A stretch of DNA of 64,000 nt from Streptomyces hydrogenans (GCF_014656075.1 NZ_BNBS01000002.1:62001-126000); one strand, 5' to 3'. Counted from the first letter of the stretch, positions 36,427 to 50,885 are shown. Numbers and translations: made by a program. Notes: generated by a model from the sequence alone, not told the origin.

Positions 36427-36794
36427 CGCGTACCCCCTCCCAGCAGCCGCTGGAGGGCGGCGTCCAGGTCGCGGGCCAGGTGGGCGTGGTCGGCGTCACC
36501 GGCTCCGGGCAACGCCCGTACGACCACCAGGCTACCGGGGGGCAGCGCGGACAGCCGGTCGCGGACGAGGTGGCGCAGACGACGCTTCACCTGGTTGCGG
36601 ACGACCGCACCGCCCACGGCCTTGCTCACGACGAAACCCGCACGCGTCGGGGGAGCGCTCTCCCCAGGCGCGTGCGGGTCCGTTGCACCGCTTCGTAGGT
36701 GGACGACGAGGAGCGGGCGACCGGCCCGGCGTCCTCGACGTACCGCGGTTGCGAAGTCCTCGCGCCGCCTCAGCCGATTCTCGGTAGGCAGCAC
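36423..36794 (-). CDS. rnpA: Ribonuclease P protein component
   Basis: A 123-residue RnpA, the protein subunit that helps the RNase P RNA remove 5' leaders from pre-t[35 protein letters not shown] begins the fold, and [28 protein letters not shown] is the RNR RNA-binding helix. The GTG at 36792-36794 is 21 bases from the rpmH stop; the 3' end overlaps yidD. The RNase P RNA gene is not in this window. Confidence 0.96.
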   Translation of the reverse strand: MLPTENRLRRREDFATAVRRGRRAGRPLLVVHLRSGATDPHAPGESAPPTRAGFVVSKAVGGAVVRNQVKRRLRHLVRDRLSALPPGSLVVVRALPGAGDADHAHLARDLDAALQRLLGGGTR

Positions 36795-36815
36795 GTCATG
36801 ACCTGTTTAGGTGGA

Positions 36816-36953
36816 TCAGGCGGACAGGCTCGCGCGACCCTTGGCACGGCGGTTCGCCAGGATGGCGCGGCCGGCACGGGTACGCATGCGCAGGCGGAAA
36901 CCGTGGGTCTTCGCGCGACGACGGTTGTTCGGCTGGAAGGTGCGCTTGCTCAC
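36816..36953 (-). CDS. rpmH: 50S ribosomal protein L34
   Basis: A 45-residue, very basic L34: [20 protein letters not shown] followed by [20 protein letters not shown]. It starts with GTG at 36951-36953, with GGAGCCCCCGA upstream. It heads the rpmH-rnpA-yidD-yidC-jag operon, divergent from dnaA, the arrangement found beside most bacterial origins. Its promoter is placed about 170 bases upstream. Confidence 0.97.
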   Translation of the reverse strand: MSKRTFQPNNRRRAKTHGFRLRMRTRAGRAILANRRAKGRASLSA

Positions 36954-37121
36954 TCGGGGGCTCCAGAAATGATTCGGGTGGTGGCGGGACATCGCCTGGC
37001 TGTCACCGTGCGCCCACGAGTAGCTCGCAATACGCCCGAGTGCACCGCTTCACAGTCACACTACGGTGACCTTCGCCCATCGGAGGCAGGCGGCAGCAGC
37101 CATCGACAACTCGACCTCGTT

Positions 37122-37151
37122 ACGGTACGCGCGGTTACGCCATCCGGTCAA
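37122..37151 (-). promoter_or_regulatory. Candidate rpmH operon promoter
   Basis: On the minus strand TTGACC (complement of 37146-37151) and TACCGT (complement of 37122-37127) are separated by 18 bp, close to the main sigma consensus. It would give a leader of about 160 bases before rpmH. Assigned by eye. Confidence 0.55.
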
Positions 37152-37173
37152 ACCGACCCGTCGACAGGGCCGC

Positions 37174-37228
37174 TTGTGCACAGGCTGTGGACAACAACTT
37201 GAACCACGTCAGCCGCCCCGACTACCTT
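37174..37228 (+). promoter_or_regulatory. dnaA promoter with DnaA boxes
   Basis: TTGAAC at 37199-37204 and TACCTT at 37223-37228 (18-bp spacer) form a candidate dnaA promoter. Directly upstream lie a perfect inverse TTGTCCACA box (37186-37194) and a one-mismatch TTGTGCACA (37174-37182), the expected layout for autorepression by DnaA. The 358-bp rpmH-dnaA gap holds nothing else I recognise. Confidence 0.6.
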
Positions 37229-37311
37229 GGCTGGACTCGACTAACTCTTCCGTTCTGTTCTTATCGTCCCGAGAACCACACCTTCGTGGGACCTGCGAGA
37301 AAGCGTGCCCC

Positions 37312-39099
37312 GTGGCTGACGTACCTGCCGATCTTGCCGCAGTGTGGCCACGCGTGCTCGACCAGCTGCTCGGAGAAGGACAGCAGGGCATCGAGCCCAA
37401 GGACAAGCAGTGGATCGAGCGCTGCCAGCCGCTCGCGCTGGTCGCGGACACGGCGCTGCTCGCGGTCCCCAACGAATGGGGCAAGCGCGTCCTGGAGGGC
37501 CGGCTGGCCCCCCTGATCAGCGAGACCCTCAGCCATGAGTGCGGCCGCCCGATCCGGATCGCGATCACCGTCGACGACTCCGTCGGCGAGCAGCCCCCCG
37601 TGCCCTCCCCTGGCCGGCCGCCGCAGCCCCGCTACGAGGAGCGTCCGCAGCCGGAGGCGTACGAGAAGTACGACGCGTACGGTCACCGCGCGCTGCCCGA
37701 CGACGGGCTGCCCACCGCGCGCCCGGCCTATCCGGACTACCAGCAGCCGCCGCGCCCCGAGCCGGGCGCCTGGCCGCGGTCCCAGGAGGACCTCTCCTGG
37801 CAGCAGCCGCGCCTCGGCGGCTTCCCCGAGCGCGCCCCGTACACCGGTCCGGCCTCTCCGGAGCAGACCGGGCGCCCGCGCTACGACGAGCCCTCCCGCG
37901 GCTACGAGCAGCCGCAGCGGCCCGAGCGCGCCGAGATCCACGAGCCCCCGGGAGCCGGCCCGCGCCCCGGTCCCGGCCCGGGCGGCGGCGGTGTCGGCCC
38001 CGGCATCGGCCAGGGCTCCCTCGGCGGATCTGGTACGGGCTCCGGCTCCGGCGGGCCCGGCGAGCCGCACGCGCGGCTGAACCCCAAGTACCTCTTCGAC
38101 ACCTTCGTCATCGGTTCCTCGAACCGCTTCGCCCACGCGGCCGCGGTCGCGGTGGCCGAGGCGCCGGCGAAGGCGTACAACCCGCTCTTCATCTACGGCG
38201 AGTCGGGGCTCGGCAAGACCCACCTGCTGCACGCCATCGGGCACTACGCGCGGAGCCTCTACCCCGGCACGCGCGTGCGGTACGTGAGCTCGGAGGAGTT
38301 CACCAACGAGTTCATCAACTCGATCCGCGACGGCAAGGGCGACGCCTTCCGCAAGCGCTACCGCGACGTGGACATCCTGCTCGTCGACGACATCCAGTTC
38401 CTCGCGAGCAAGGAGTCGACGCAGGAGGAGTTCTTCCACACCTTCAACACCCTGCACAACGCGAACAAGCAGATCGTGCTCTCCTCGGACCGGCCGCCCA
38501 AGCAGCTGGTGACCCTGGAGGACCGGCTGCGCAACCGCTTCGAGTGGGGGCTCACCACCGACGTGCAGCCGCCGGAGCTGGAGACGCGGATCGCGATCCT
38601 CCGCAAGAAGGCGGTGCAGGAGCAGCTGAACGCCCCGCCGGAGGTGCTGGAGTTCATCGCCTCCCGGATCTCGCGGAACATCCGTGAGCTGGAGGGCGCG
38701 CTGATCCGGGTGACGGCCTTCGCGAGCCTCAACCGGCAGCCGGTGGACCTGGGGCTCACCGAGATCGTCCTCAAGGACCTGATCCCGGGCGGCGAGGACT
38801 CGTCGCCGGAGATCACGGCGCCGGCCATCATGGCGGCCACGGCCGACTACTTCGGGCTGACGGTGGAGGACCTCTGCGGTTCCTCGCGCAGCCGGGTGCT
38901 GGTGACGGCCCGCCAGATCGCCATGTACCTGTGCCGGGAGCTGACGGACCTGTCGCTGCCGAAGATCGGCGCGCAGTTCGGCGGGCGCGACCACACGACC
39001 GTCATGCACGCGGACCGGAAGATCCGTGCCCTGATGGCGGAACGGCGCTCCATCTACAACCAGGTCACCGAGCTGACCAACCGCATCAAGAACGGCTGA
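37312..39099 (+). CDS. dnaA: Chromosomal replication initiator protein DnaA
   Basis: A 595-residue AAA+ initiator. Domain I spans about 1-90 ([22 protein letters not shown] start); domain II (about 95-252) is the long Pro/Arg/Gly/Tyr-rich linker typical of Streptomyces; domain III has Walker A GESGLGKT at 296-303 and Walker B LLVDDIQ near 354-360; domain IV carries the DNA-binding signature GRDHTTVMH at 558-566. ATP-DnaA opens oriC and recruits DnaB. The GTG at 37312 matches the usual Streptomyces start; GAGAAAG upstream is a weak ribosome site. Confidence 0.98.
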   Translation: MADVPADLAAVWPRVLDQLLGEGQQGIEPKDKQWIERCQPLALVADTALLAVPNEWGKRVLEGRLAPLISETLSHECGRPIRIAITVDDSVGEQPPVPSPGRPPQPRYEERPQPEAYEKYDAYGHRALPDDGLPTARPAYPDYQQPPRPEPGAWPRSQEDLSWQQPRLGGFPERAPYTGPASPEQTGRPRYDEPSRGYEQPQRPERAEIHEPPGAGPRPGPGPGGGGVGPGIGQGSLGGSGTGSGSGGPGEPHARLNPKYLFDTFVIGSSNRFAHAAAVAVAEAPAKAYNPLFIYGESGLGKTHLLHAIGHYARSLYPGTRVRYVSSEEFTNEFINSIRDGKGDAFRKRYRDVDILLVDDIQFLASKESTQEEFFHTFNTLHNANKQIVLSSDRPPKQLVTLEDRLRNRFEWGLTTDVQPPELETRIAILRKKAVQEQLNAPPEVLEFIASRISRNIRELEGALIRVTAFASLNRQPVDLGLTEIVLKDLIPGGEDSSPEITAPAIMAATADYFGLTVEDLCGSSRSRVLVTARQIAMYLCRELTDLSLPKIGAQFGGRDHTTVMHADRKIRALMAERRSIYNQVTELTNRIKNG

Positions 39100-39426
39100 C
39101 AGGGCTCCGTGCGGCTGCCGTACCGGCTCGGCCCGGCAGCGGTACCGCCGTCGGGCCGCCGCCGTACCGCTGCCCCTTGCTGCCGTACCGCCGCCCTGTC
39201 GCGGCCGTGGAACCTCCGAAGGGCGTTCCGGGACACCTCCCGGGGCGCCCTTCGGCGTTGGCCCGGAGGGGCGTCCGGAGGGCCGTCCGGCGCGGTACGG
39301 GACGCCGTTTCGCGCTGTCCGAGGCACCGTTTCGCGCTCTCCGGAGGCTCCTCCGGTGGCGGATGGACGCCGTGACGGCTCCCTGCCCCGGACAGCAGCG
39401 TTCGATTACTTCGTTCCGGTGGCGGG

Positions 39427-39989
39427 TTCTCCACAGATTGCGGGATGATCTCGCGTCCACAGGGTGGGGACTGGCGAGTTATCCGGATTCTGTCCACAGG
39501 CCGGGCTGGTGACAGATCATCACTCCAGTTCAGAGGGGTGTGGATTTGTTGGCAACCGATGTCCACAGGCTGTGGATGAATCCTTCGTCCACAGGGGGCC
39601 CGGAGAGTTGTCCACCGGCTGCCCACAGGGACGGGCCTGTTGCCCACAGCTTCTCCACACCGCTGTCCACTGTTCGGCAACACCACGGCCCATCTCACCG
39701 GTAGGAGTGAAAGGCGTCACACCAAGGGAGACGTTTGGCCTGTGGGGAACCTGGGGAAAGCTGGGGACAGCACTGGGGAGAACTCCCCCTTGCCTGTGCA
39801 TGGGGTGTGCAGAACTTTCCGGCGTCCACAGAGAACCGTGGTTATCCACTGGTTCCACCCACAGGGGCAGTGGACAAAAAACTGGCTCTGACCTGCGTGG
39901 ACGACGTTATCCACGGTTTCCACAGGACCTACTACTACTGCCACTCATAGTTAGCCCGAGAATCGCTTTGAAGCGGGGGCTGTGCACAA
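39427..39989. other. oriC: Chromosomal replication origin oriC
   Basis: The 1,017-bp gap between dnaA and dnaN holds about 19 DnaA boxes in both orientations. Read directly: 39427, 39453, 39490, 39559, 39571 (inverse), 39585, 39608 (TTGTCCACC), 39619, 39640 (TTGCCCACA), 39651, 39663, 39741 (inverse), 39822, 39842 (TTATCCACT), 39869 (inverse of TTGTCCACT), 39896 (inverse), 39907 (TTATCCACG), 39916 and 39981 (inverse). None is a perfect TTATCCACA or TTGTCCACA; the array is many near-consensus sites. The dnaN-proximal segment around 39928-39955 is relatively AT-richer and may be where melting begins. Confidence 0.95.
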
Positions 39990-40116
39990 CTCGGCGCCGG
40001 AGCCCCGACGCGCTCTCGTCGCGACTTGACCCCGAGCCGCACCGAGTGTCGGCGGCGTACGTCAGACTGGATCCCGCAGTCGACGAAGAGCCAGCAACAA
40101 GCAGGAGGCGGTTCCG

Positions 40117-41247
40117 GTGAAGATCCGGGTGGAGCGCGATGTACTCGCGGAGGCGGTGGCGTGGGTGGCCCGCAGCCTTCCGGCCCGTCCGCCGGCGCCT
40201 GTGCTCGCCGGCCTTCTGCTGAAGGCCGAGGACGGCGCGCTGAGCTTCTCGAGCTTCGACTACGAGGTCTCCGCCCGCGTCTCCGTCGAGGCCGAGGTCG
40301 AGGAGGACGGCACCGTCCTCGTCTCCGGCCGCCTCCTCGCCGACATCTGCCGCGCCCTCCCCAACCGTCCGGTGGAGATCTCCACAGACGGTGTACGGGC
40401 GACCGTGGTCTGCGGCTCCTCCCGCTTCACCCTCCACACCCTCCCTGTGGAGGAGTACCCGGCGCTGCCGGAGATGCCCACCGCGACCGGCACCGTGCCC
40501 GGCGAGGTCTTCGCCGCCGCCGCCGCCCAGGTGGCCATCGCCGCGGGCCGTGACGACACGCTGCCCGTCCTCACCGGTGTGCGCATCGAGATCGAGGGCG
40601 ACACGGTCACCCTGGCCTCCACCGACCGCTACCGCTTCGCGGTCCGCGAGTTCCTGTGGAAGCCGGAGTCCCCGGACGCCTCCGCGGTCGCCCTGGTGCC
40701 CGCGAAGACCCTCCTGGACACCGCCAAGGCGCTCACGAGCGGTGACACGGTCACCCTGGCGCTCTCCGGCTCCGGCAAGGGCGAGGGCCTGATCGGCTTC
40801 GAGGGCGCGGGCCGCCGCACCACCACCCGCCTCCTGGAGGGCGACCTCCCGAAGTACCGCACGCTCTTCCCCACCGAGTTCAACTCGGTCGCGGTGATCG
40901 AGACCGCCCCCTTCGTGGAGGCCGTGAAGCGCGTGGCCCTGGTCGCCGAGCGCAACACCCCGGTCCGCCTCAGCTTCGAGCAGGGCGTCCTCATCCTGGA
41001 GGCCGGTTCCAGCGACGACGCACAGGCTGTGGAGCGGGTCGACGCGCAGCTGGACGGCGACGACATCTCGATCGCCTTCAACCCGACCTTCCTGCTGGAC
41101 GGCCTGAGCGCGATCGACTCCCCGGTCGCCCAGCTCTCCTTCACGACCTCCACGAAGCCGGCGCTGCTGAGCGGCCGCCCGGCCGTGGACGCGGAGGCGG
41201 ACGACGCCTACAAGTACCTGATCATGCCGGTGCGGCTGAGCGGCTGA
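40117..41247 (+). CDS. dnaN: DNA polymerase III beta sliding clamp
   Basis: A 376-residue clamp of three similar domains: MKIRVERDVLAEAVAWVARSLPARPPAPVLAGLLL begins the first and ADDAYKYLIMPVRLSG is the conserved C-terminal end that contributes to the partner-binding pocket. As a dimer it tethers the polymerase to DNA. The GTG at 40117 has AGGAGG eight bases upstream. It lies just after oriC on the same strand as dnaA, separated from gnd by 111 bases. Confidence 0.97.
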   Translation: MKIRVERDVLAEAVAWVARSLPARPPAPVLAGLLLKAEDGALSFSSFDYEVSARVSVEAEVEEDGTVLVSGRLLADICRALPNRPVEISTDGVRATVVCGSSRFTLHTLPVEEYPALPEMPTATGTVPGEVFAAAAAQVAIAAGRDDTLPVLTGVRIEIEGDTVTLASTDRYRFAVREFLWKPESPDASAVALVPAKTLLDTAKALTSGDTVTLALSGSGKGEGLIGFEGAGRRTTTRLLEGDLPKYRTLFPTEFNSVAVIETAPFVEAVKRVALVAERNTPVRLSFEQGVLILEAGSSDDAQAVERVDAQLDGDDISIAFNPTFLLDGLSAIDSPVAQLSFTTSTKPALLSGRPAVDAEADDAYKYLIMPVRLSG

Positions 41248-41358
41248 CCTGCGCTCCGGGGGTTCGACTGAGCGGCTGACCCCACAGGTGTGCGGCCGGG
41301 TCCGGGCGTAGGCTCGGACCCGGGTAGGAACCGCACACGACGCTTAAGGAACACTCTG

Positions 41359-42234
41359 ATGGAGCTCGGTCTCGTCGGTCTCGGCAAGATGGGCGGCAAC
41401 ATGCGCGAGCGCATCCGCCGCGCAGGCCACACCGTCATCGGATACGACCGCAACCCGGACCTCGCCGATGTCCACAGCCTCGAAGAGCTTGTGGGCAAGC
41501 TCAAGGGTCCGCGCGTCGTGTGGGTCATGGTCCCCGCCGGTGCGGCGACCCAGTCCACCGTCGACGAGCTGGCGGAGCTGCTCTCCCCCGGCGACATCGT
41601 CGTGGACGGCGGGAACTCCCGCTGGACCGACGACGAGAAGCACGCCGAGGAGCTCGCCGCCAAGGGCATCGGCTTCGTCGACTGCGGTGTCTCCGGCGGC
41701 GTCTGGGGCCTGGAGAACGGCTACGCCCTGATGTACGGCGGCTCCGCCGAGGACGTCGCGAAGGTCCAGCCGATCTTCGACGCGCTCAAGCCCGAGGGCC
41801 CGTACGGTGCCGTCCACGCCGGCAAGGTCGGCGCGGGCCACTTCGCGAAGATGGTCCACAACGGCATCGAGTACGCGATGATGCAGGCCTACGCCGAGGG
41901 CTGGGAGCTGCTGGAGAAGGTCGACTCCGTGGAGAACGTCCGCGAGATCTTCCGCTCCTGGCAGGAGGGCACGGTCATCCGCTCCTGGCTGCTGGACCTC
42001 GCGGTCAACGCCCTCGACGAGGACGAGCACCTGGACCAGCTGCGCGGCTTCGCGTCGGACTCCGGCGAGGGCCGGTGGACCGTCGAGGCCGCCATCGACA
42101 ACGCCGTCCCGCTGCCGGCGATCACCGCGTCGCTGTTCGCGCGGTTCGCCTCCCGGCAGGACGACTCGCCGCAGATGAAGATGATCGCCGCGCTGCGCAA
42201 CCAGTTCGGCGGCCACGCGGTCGAGAAGAAGTAG
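41359..42234 (+). CDS. gnd: 6-phosphogluconate dehydrogenase, decarboxylating (short form)
   Basis: A 291-residue member of the short 6PGDH family, which usually prefers NAD. The Rossmann motif [12 protein letters not shown] is at 4-15; [17 protein letters not shown] and [19 protein letters not shown] line the active site, and [23 protein letters not shown] contains the catalytic lysine and substrate-binding residues. It makes ribulose 5-phosphate in the pentose phosphate pathway. Its place between dnaN and recF is a standing Streptomyces feature with no obvious functional reason. AAGGA lies eight bases ahead of the ATG. Confidence 0.95.
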   Translation: MELGLVGLGKMGGNMRERIRRAGHTVIGYDRNPDLADVHSLEELVGKLKGPRVVWVMVPAGAATQSTVDELAELLSPGDIVVDGGNSRWTDDEKHAEELAAKGIGFVDCGVSGGVWGLENGYALMYGGSAEDVAKVQPIFDALKPEGPYGAVHAGKVGAGHFAKMVHNGIEYAMMQAYAEGWELLEKVDSVENVREIFRSWQEGTVIRSWLLDLAVNALDEDEHLDQLRGFASDSGEGRWTVEAAIDNAVPLPAITASLFARFASRQDDSPQMKMIAALRNQFGGHAVEKK

Positions 42235-42293
42235 CAATCCACAGGCTGTGCACCACCCGGTGCACAGCGACCGGGGGAAGGCCGGCGCCCACC

Positions 42294-43415
42294 ATGCACG
42301 TCACGCATCTCTCGCTGGCCGACTTCCGCTCGTACGCCCGGGCCGAGGTACCCCTCGACCCGGGCGTCACCGCGTTCGTGGGGGCGAACGGCCAGGGGAA
42401 GACCAATCTCGTCGAGGCCGTCGGCTATCTCGCGACCCTCGGCAGCCACCGCGTCGCCTCGGACGCCCCGCTGGTGCGGATGGGCGCCGAGCGCGCCGTC
42501 ATCCGGGCCGCCGTCACCCAGGGCGAGCGCTCCCAGCTGGTCGAGCTGGAACTCAACCCGGGCCGCGCCAACCGCGCCCGCATCAACAGGTCCTCGCAGG
42601 TCAGGCCCCGTGACGTGCTCGGCATCGTGCGGACCGTGCTGTTCGCGCCCGAGGACCTGTCGCTGATCAAGGGCGACCCCGGCGAGCGCCGGCGCTTCCT
42701 CGACGAGCTGATCACGGCGCGCGCGCCGCGCATGGCGGGTGTGCGCTCCGACTACGAGCGCGTGCTGAAGCAGCGGAACACCCTGCTGAAGTCCGCCGCG
42801 ATGGCACGCCGGCACGGCGGCCGGGGCATGGACCTGTCCACGCTCGACGTCTGGGACCAGCACCTGGCCCGGGCCGGCGCCGAGCTCCTCGCCCAGCGGC
42901 TCGATCTCGTCCACACCCTCCAGCCGCTCGCGGACAAGGCGTACGAACAGCTCGCCCCCGGCGGCGGACCGATTCTGCTGGAGTACCGCCCCTCCGCCCC
43001 CGGCACCGGACACACCCGCGAGGAGCTGTACGAGCAGCTGATCGCCGCCCTCGCGGAGGCCCGCAAGCAGGAGATCGAGCGCGGGGTCACCCTGGTCGGC
43101 CCGCACCGCGACGAGCTGCTGCTGCGCCTCGGCGACCTGCCCGCCAAGGGGTACGCGAGCCACGGCGAGTCCTGGTCGTACGCGCTGGCGCTCCGCCTCG
43201 CCTCGTACGACCTGCTGCGCTCCGAGGGCAACGAGCCCGTCCTGGTCCTCGACGACGTCTTCGCCGAGCTGGACGCGCGCCGGCGCGAGCGGCTCGCGGA
43301 GCTGGTGGCCCACGGCGAGCAGGTGCTGGTGACGGCAGCGGTCGACGACGACGTGCCGGACGTCCTGGCCGGGACGCGGTACGCGGTGACCGGAGGGACG
43401 GTGGAACGCGTATGA
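42294..43415 (+). CDS. recF: DNA replication/repair protein RecF
   Basis: A 373-residue SMC-like ATPase. The start [38 protein letters not shown] contains Walker A at 30-37; the signature and Walker B regions lie near the end ([22 protein letters not shown]). RecF loads RecA at gaps with RecO and RecR. The ATG at 42294 follows GGGGGAAGG at a distance; the last bases overlap the next ORF as ATGA, so RecF and the DUF721 protein are translationally coupled. Confidence 0.97.
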   Translation: MHVTHLSLADFRSYARAEVPLDPGVTAFVGANGQGKTNLVEAVGYLATLGSHRVASDAPLVRMGAERAVIRAAVTQGERSQLVELELNPGRANRARINRSSQVRPRDVLGIVRTVLFAPEDLSLIKGDPGERRRFLDELITARAPRMAGVRSDYERVLKQRNTLLKSAAMARRHGGRGMDLSTLDVWDQHLARAGAELLAQRLDLVHTLQPLADKAYEQLAPGGGPILLEYRPSAPGTGHTREELYEQLIAALAEARKQEIERGVTLVGPHRDELLLRLGDLPAKGYASHGESWSYALALRLASYDLLRSEGNEPVLVLDDVFAELDARRRERLAELVAHGEQVLVTAAVDDDVPDVLAGTRYAVTGGTVERV

Positions 43416-43972
43416 GCGACACCGGCGAAACTTCCCCACAGCCTGTGGACAAGCCCGCGGCTCCCGAACCCTCCGGGGTGGACCTCGCCCGGGTCGCCCT
43501 GCGCGCCGCCAAGGAGCAGGCACGCGCGCGTGGCGCGGCCGCGCAGCAGAAGAAGCAGGCCAGGCGCGGGGGCGGCCTGCGCTCCGGGGCGCGCGCCGAC
43601 GGGCGCGACCCGATGGCGCTCGGCGCCGCGATCAACCGGCTGCTCGCCGAGCGCGGCTGGGAGACCCCGGCGGCCGTCGGCGGAGTCATGGGCCGCTGGC
43701 CGCAGATCGTCGGCGAGGACCTGGCGAAGCACTGCGTACCGGTGAAGTACGAGGAGGAGCCGGACGCGCGGGTGCTGACCGTGCAGTGCGACTCGACCGC
43801 GTGGGCCACGCAGCTGCGGCTGCTCGCGCCGACGCTGGTGGCGCGGCTGAACGAGGACCTGGGACACGGGACGGTCCGGCTGATCAAGGTGCTCGGGCCC
43901 GGTGCGGGGGCGCGGCGGTACGGGCCGCTGCGGGCGCCCGGGTCCATGGGGCCCGGGGACACGTACGGCTGA
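43412..43972 (+). CDS. dciA: DUF721 / DciA-type helicase loader
   Basis: A 186-residue protein with a disordered Ala/Arg-rich N-terminal region and a C-terminal DUF721 domain ([82 protein letters not shown]). DUF721 defines DciA, the ancestral loader of DnaB helicase in bacteria that lack DnaC or DnaI; the protein between recF and gyrB in actinobacteria belongs here. The ATG overlaps the recF stop. The function is family knowledge; this protein itself is uncharacterised. Confidence 0.9.
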   Translation: MSDTGETSPQPVDKPAAPEPSGVDLARVALRAAKEQARARGAAAQQKKQARRGGGLRSGARADGRDPMALGAAINRLLAERGWETPAAVGGVMGRWPQIVGEDLAKHCVPVKYEEEPDARVLTVQCDSTAWATQLRLLAPTLVARLNEDLGHGTVRLIKVLGPGAGARRYGPLRAPGSMGPGDTYG

Positions 43973-44223
43973 CACGGCCGAGAGGTCCCGGAAGCGCGGG
44001 TCCGGACCGTCGGGCGCCGTGCGCTCGGCGCTGTGCCCGCCCTCTTCCGGCCTCCGTCCGGGGGACCCCCGGCCCGCGGAACCCCTGCCCACGACGAGGG
44101 CGGCGGGGCCGCCCACTACCCGTCACCACCCGAAGCGCTAGGTGGCCGTCAGAGGCCCCTGGAGCCCCTGTCCGGATATGGGGAGTCGTCTCGGGGCCGC
44201 GGAGGGCGGCACATGCGCATTCA

Positions 44224-46369
<2,146 letters not shown>

Positions 46370-46410
46370 GTCGGTCTCAGCTGACCGTACGAAAGGACTG
46401 ACGACCAGCA

Positions 46411-49023
<2,613 letters not shown>

Positions 49024-49026
49024 AGC

Positions 49027-49698
49027 GTGAGTGGAGCCACGGGCGCCGGATCGGCGGCTGCCGGAGCTTCTGCAGGTGCTGGAGCGTACGGCGCCCGTGG
49101 CTCGGCCACGGACTCCCAGGGGGGTGCGGTGACGGACACTCGGGGGCAGCAGCCCCCCTACGAGACCTACAGCGGGGCGCTGCCCGGCGAGCGTCAGGGC
49201 GCGCAGCAGCAGGGCGGCCCGTACCACCCGCCGCAGGCGTACGGCGCTCCGGCGACGGGCGGCCAGGCGCGGGGCGGCAACACCGGCGCGGTGCGCCGGC
49301 CGCGGACCGGGGCACGCACCACGCCCCGCACCCGCAAGGCGCGGCTGCGGGTGGCGAAGGCCGACCCGTGGTCGGTCATGAAGGTGAGCTTCCTGCTCTC
49401 CATCGCGCTGGGCATCTGCACGGTCGTCGCGGCGGCCGTGCTGTGGATGGTCATGGACGCCATGGGCGTCTTCTCGACGGTCGGCGGGACGATCAGCGAG
49501 GCCACGGGCTCCAACGAGTCCAACGGCTTCGACCTGCAGTCCTTCCTGTCGCTGCCGCGGGTCCTGATGTTCACCTCGGTGATCGCGGTGATCGACGTGG
49601 TCCTGATGACGGCCCTGGCGACCCTCGGCGCGTTCATCTACAACCTGTCGGCGGGCTTCGTCGGCGGCGTCGAGCTGACGCTGGCCGAGGACGAGTAG
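49027..49698 (+). CDS. DUF3566 membrane protein
   Basis: A 223-residue protein: a disordered Gly/Ala/Gln/Pro leader (about 1-110), then two membrane helices (VMKVSFLLSIALGICTVVAAAVLWMVM and LMFTSVIAVIDVVLMTALATLGAFIYNLSAGFVGG). This DUF3566 protein follows gyrA throughout actinobacteria; in mycobacteria the equivalent (CwsA region) takes part in cell shape, but a direct match is not claimed. The GTG at 49027 lies three bases after the gyrA stop with GAGGAG inside the gyrA end; an internal GTG at 49129 is an alternative start. Confidence 0.85.
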   Translation: MSGATGAGSAAAGASAGAGAYGARGSATDSQGGAVTDTRGQQPPYETYSGALPGERQGAQQQGGPYHPPQAYGAPATGGQARGGNTGAVRRPRTGARTTPRTRKARLRVAKADPWSVMKVSFLLSIALGICTVVAAAVLWMVMDAMGVFSTVGGTISEATGSNESNGFDLQSFLSLPRVLMFTSVIAVIDVVLMTALATLGAFIYNLSAGFVGGVELTLAEDE

Positions 49699-49797
49699 GA
49701 CGGGCGGGGCCGGTCCGGGAACCGATTTTGGGACTGGCCCCCACGTGCGCTAATGTTCAGGAGTCAGCGCGGCGGGAAACAAACCGCGAAGCGCGGC

Positions 49798-49871
49798 GGG
49801 GCTATAGCTCAGTTGGTTAGAGCGCATCCCTGATAAGGATGAGGCCACAGGTTCAAATCCTGTTAGCCCCA
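49798..49871 (+). tRNA. tRNA-Ile (anticodon GAT)
   Basis: 74 nt. Acceptor arms GGGGCTA (49798-49804) and TAGCCCC (49864-49870) pair fully; D-arm AGCTCAGTTGGTTAGAGCG, anticodon GAT at 49832-49834 in loop CTGATAA, and T-arm GGTTCAAATCC are canonical. The 3' CCA is not encoded (ACAGC follows), so the Cca enzyme must add it. Confidence 0.97.
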
Positions 49872-49877
49872 CAGCAC

Positions 49878-49911
49878 GAAAGGCCCCCGGTCCATTGACC
49901 GGGGGCCTTTC
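49878..49911. terminator. Strong bidirectional terminator after tRNA-Ile
   Basis: A perfect 15-bp stem (49878-49892 with 49897-49911) and four-base loop, seven bases past the tRNA; it also serves the convergent DUF7144 gene. Confidence 0.9.
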
Positions 49912-49939
49912 GCGTGGACGGCTGCCGGGGCCGTTCCGG

Positions 49940-50362
49940 TCAATGGCTTCCGACGTGGAACCGCGCCAGAGCGAAGATGATCGCGAGGTCGAGCGCCATC
50001 ACGGAGATGGCCCACGCCGGGTAGTACGGGATGAACATGAACTGGGTGATCAGGCTCACTCCCGCCGCCGCCATGCCCGCTGCGCGGCCCCAGCTCTGGT
50101 TGCTCACCACCCCCAGGCCGGCGGCGACGAGGACCACTCCGACCACGATGTGGATCCAGCCCCACGCGGTGAGGTCGAAGCGGTAGATGTAGCTCGACGC
50201 GGCGAAGATGTTGTCCCTGGCGATGCCGGCCGCGCCCATGAGGATGCTCAGCGGCCCGCTGAGCATCAGGGCGGCACCCGCGAAGACGGTGGGGCCGCTG
50301 AGCCCGTGGTCGCCGCCCGGTCCCCCGTACCCGCGCGGTGTCTCCTTCGGCGTCGCTGCCAT
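49940..50362 (-). CDS. DUF7144-type membrane protein
   Basis: A 140-residue protein with four membrane helices. VFAGAALMLSGPLSILMGAAGIARDNIFAASSYIYRFDLTAWGWIHIVVGVVLVAAGLGVV carries the F-D-L-T-A-W-G-W-I-H signature of the DUF7144 family, common in actinobacteria and without known function. The ATG at 50360-50362 has AGGAAGG upstream; in-frame starts as far as 50392 exist. It converges on tRNA-Ile across a strong terminator. Confidence 0.82.
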   Translation of the reverse strand: MAATPKETPRGYGGPGGDHGLSGPTVFAGAALMLSGPLSILMGAAGIARDNIFAASSYIYRFDLTAWGWIHIVVGVVLVAAGLGVVSNQSWGRAAGMAAAGVSLITQFMFIPYYPAWAISVMALDLAIIFALARFHVGSH

Positions 50363-50617
50363 GGCCGCCACCTTCCTGTCCCGCGAGGTCACCGGCGCAC
50401 AACGCCTGTGCGACGTCGGCCGCGCTCCTCTGCCAGGATCACCGCCACGCGTGTGCGGCGCGACCGCAGGCCGCCGGAGGCCGCGCCGGCCCGGCGTTCC
50501 CGGTCGGCGGGCCCGGGGCGCGTGGGGGACGCCCGCCCGCCGCGCGGGAGTGATCCACCCGGGGATTCCACCGTCCGGGTCGATCTCGGCACGTGAGGTT
50601 TGGCGCTCCCCTAGGTC

Positions 50618-50646
50618 ACCGATCGGTATCGGTCGCTGTGTAGAGT
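50618..50646 (+). promoter_or_regulatory. Candidate promoter with palindrome ACCGATCGGT before the DLW-39 gene
   Basis: TAGAGT at 50641-50646 is a -10 candidate. The -35 position is occupied by the perfect palindrome ACCGATCGGT (50618-50627) followed at once by another ATCGGT, suggesting an activator or repressor site. The rest of the 328-bp gap from 50363 shows nothing recognised. Confidence 0.4.
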
Positions 50647-50690
50647 GGGCGTCAGAAGTCTCCTACGTCAACGAAAGACGAGGTCGCGCG

Positions 50691-50825
50691 GTGAAGAAGC
50701 TGCTCCTGGTCGCACTGGCCGCCATCGGCGGTCTCCTCGTGTACCGCCAGATCCAGGCGGATCGCGCCGAGCAGGACCTGTGGACGGAGGCGACCGACTC
50801 GGTCCCGTCCGGCTCCGGTGTCTGA
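50691..50825 (+). CDS. DLW-39 family small protein
   Basis: A 44-residue protein: N-terminal hydrophobic helix (KKLLLVALAAIGGLLVYRQIQA), then a short acidic tail containing D-L-W, the signature that names the DLW-39 family of about 39-residue actinobacterial proteins found near gyrA. It is probably anchored in the membrane by its N terminus; function unknown. The GTG at 50691 follows GAGGTC. A 19-bp perfect terminator hairpin starts 20 bases after its stop. Confidence 0.85.
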   Translation: MKKLLLVALAAIGGLLVYRQIQADRAEQDLWTEATDSVPSGSGV

Positions 50826-50844
50826 GACCCACCCCAGCTGAGAA

Positions 50845-50885
50845 CCGAGATCCCGGCCGCGCGCACCGCGCGGCCGGGATCTCGG
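50845..50885 (+). terminator. Long perfect terminator hairpin
   Basis: Nineteen-base arms (50845-50863 and 50867-50885) pair without mismatch around a three-base loop, 20 bases past the DLW-39 stop. Confidence 0.88.

Noticed and set aside
37261..39327. A 688-codon minus-strand frame opposite dnaA
   Set aside because: Shadow of the dnaA coding sequence with low-complexity content.
42239..42265. Possible DnaA boxes upstream of recF (ATCCACAGG, TGTGCACC)
   Set aside because: Each has at least two mismatches to the Streptomyces consensus and there is no cluster.
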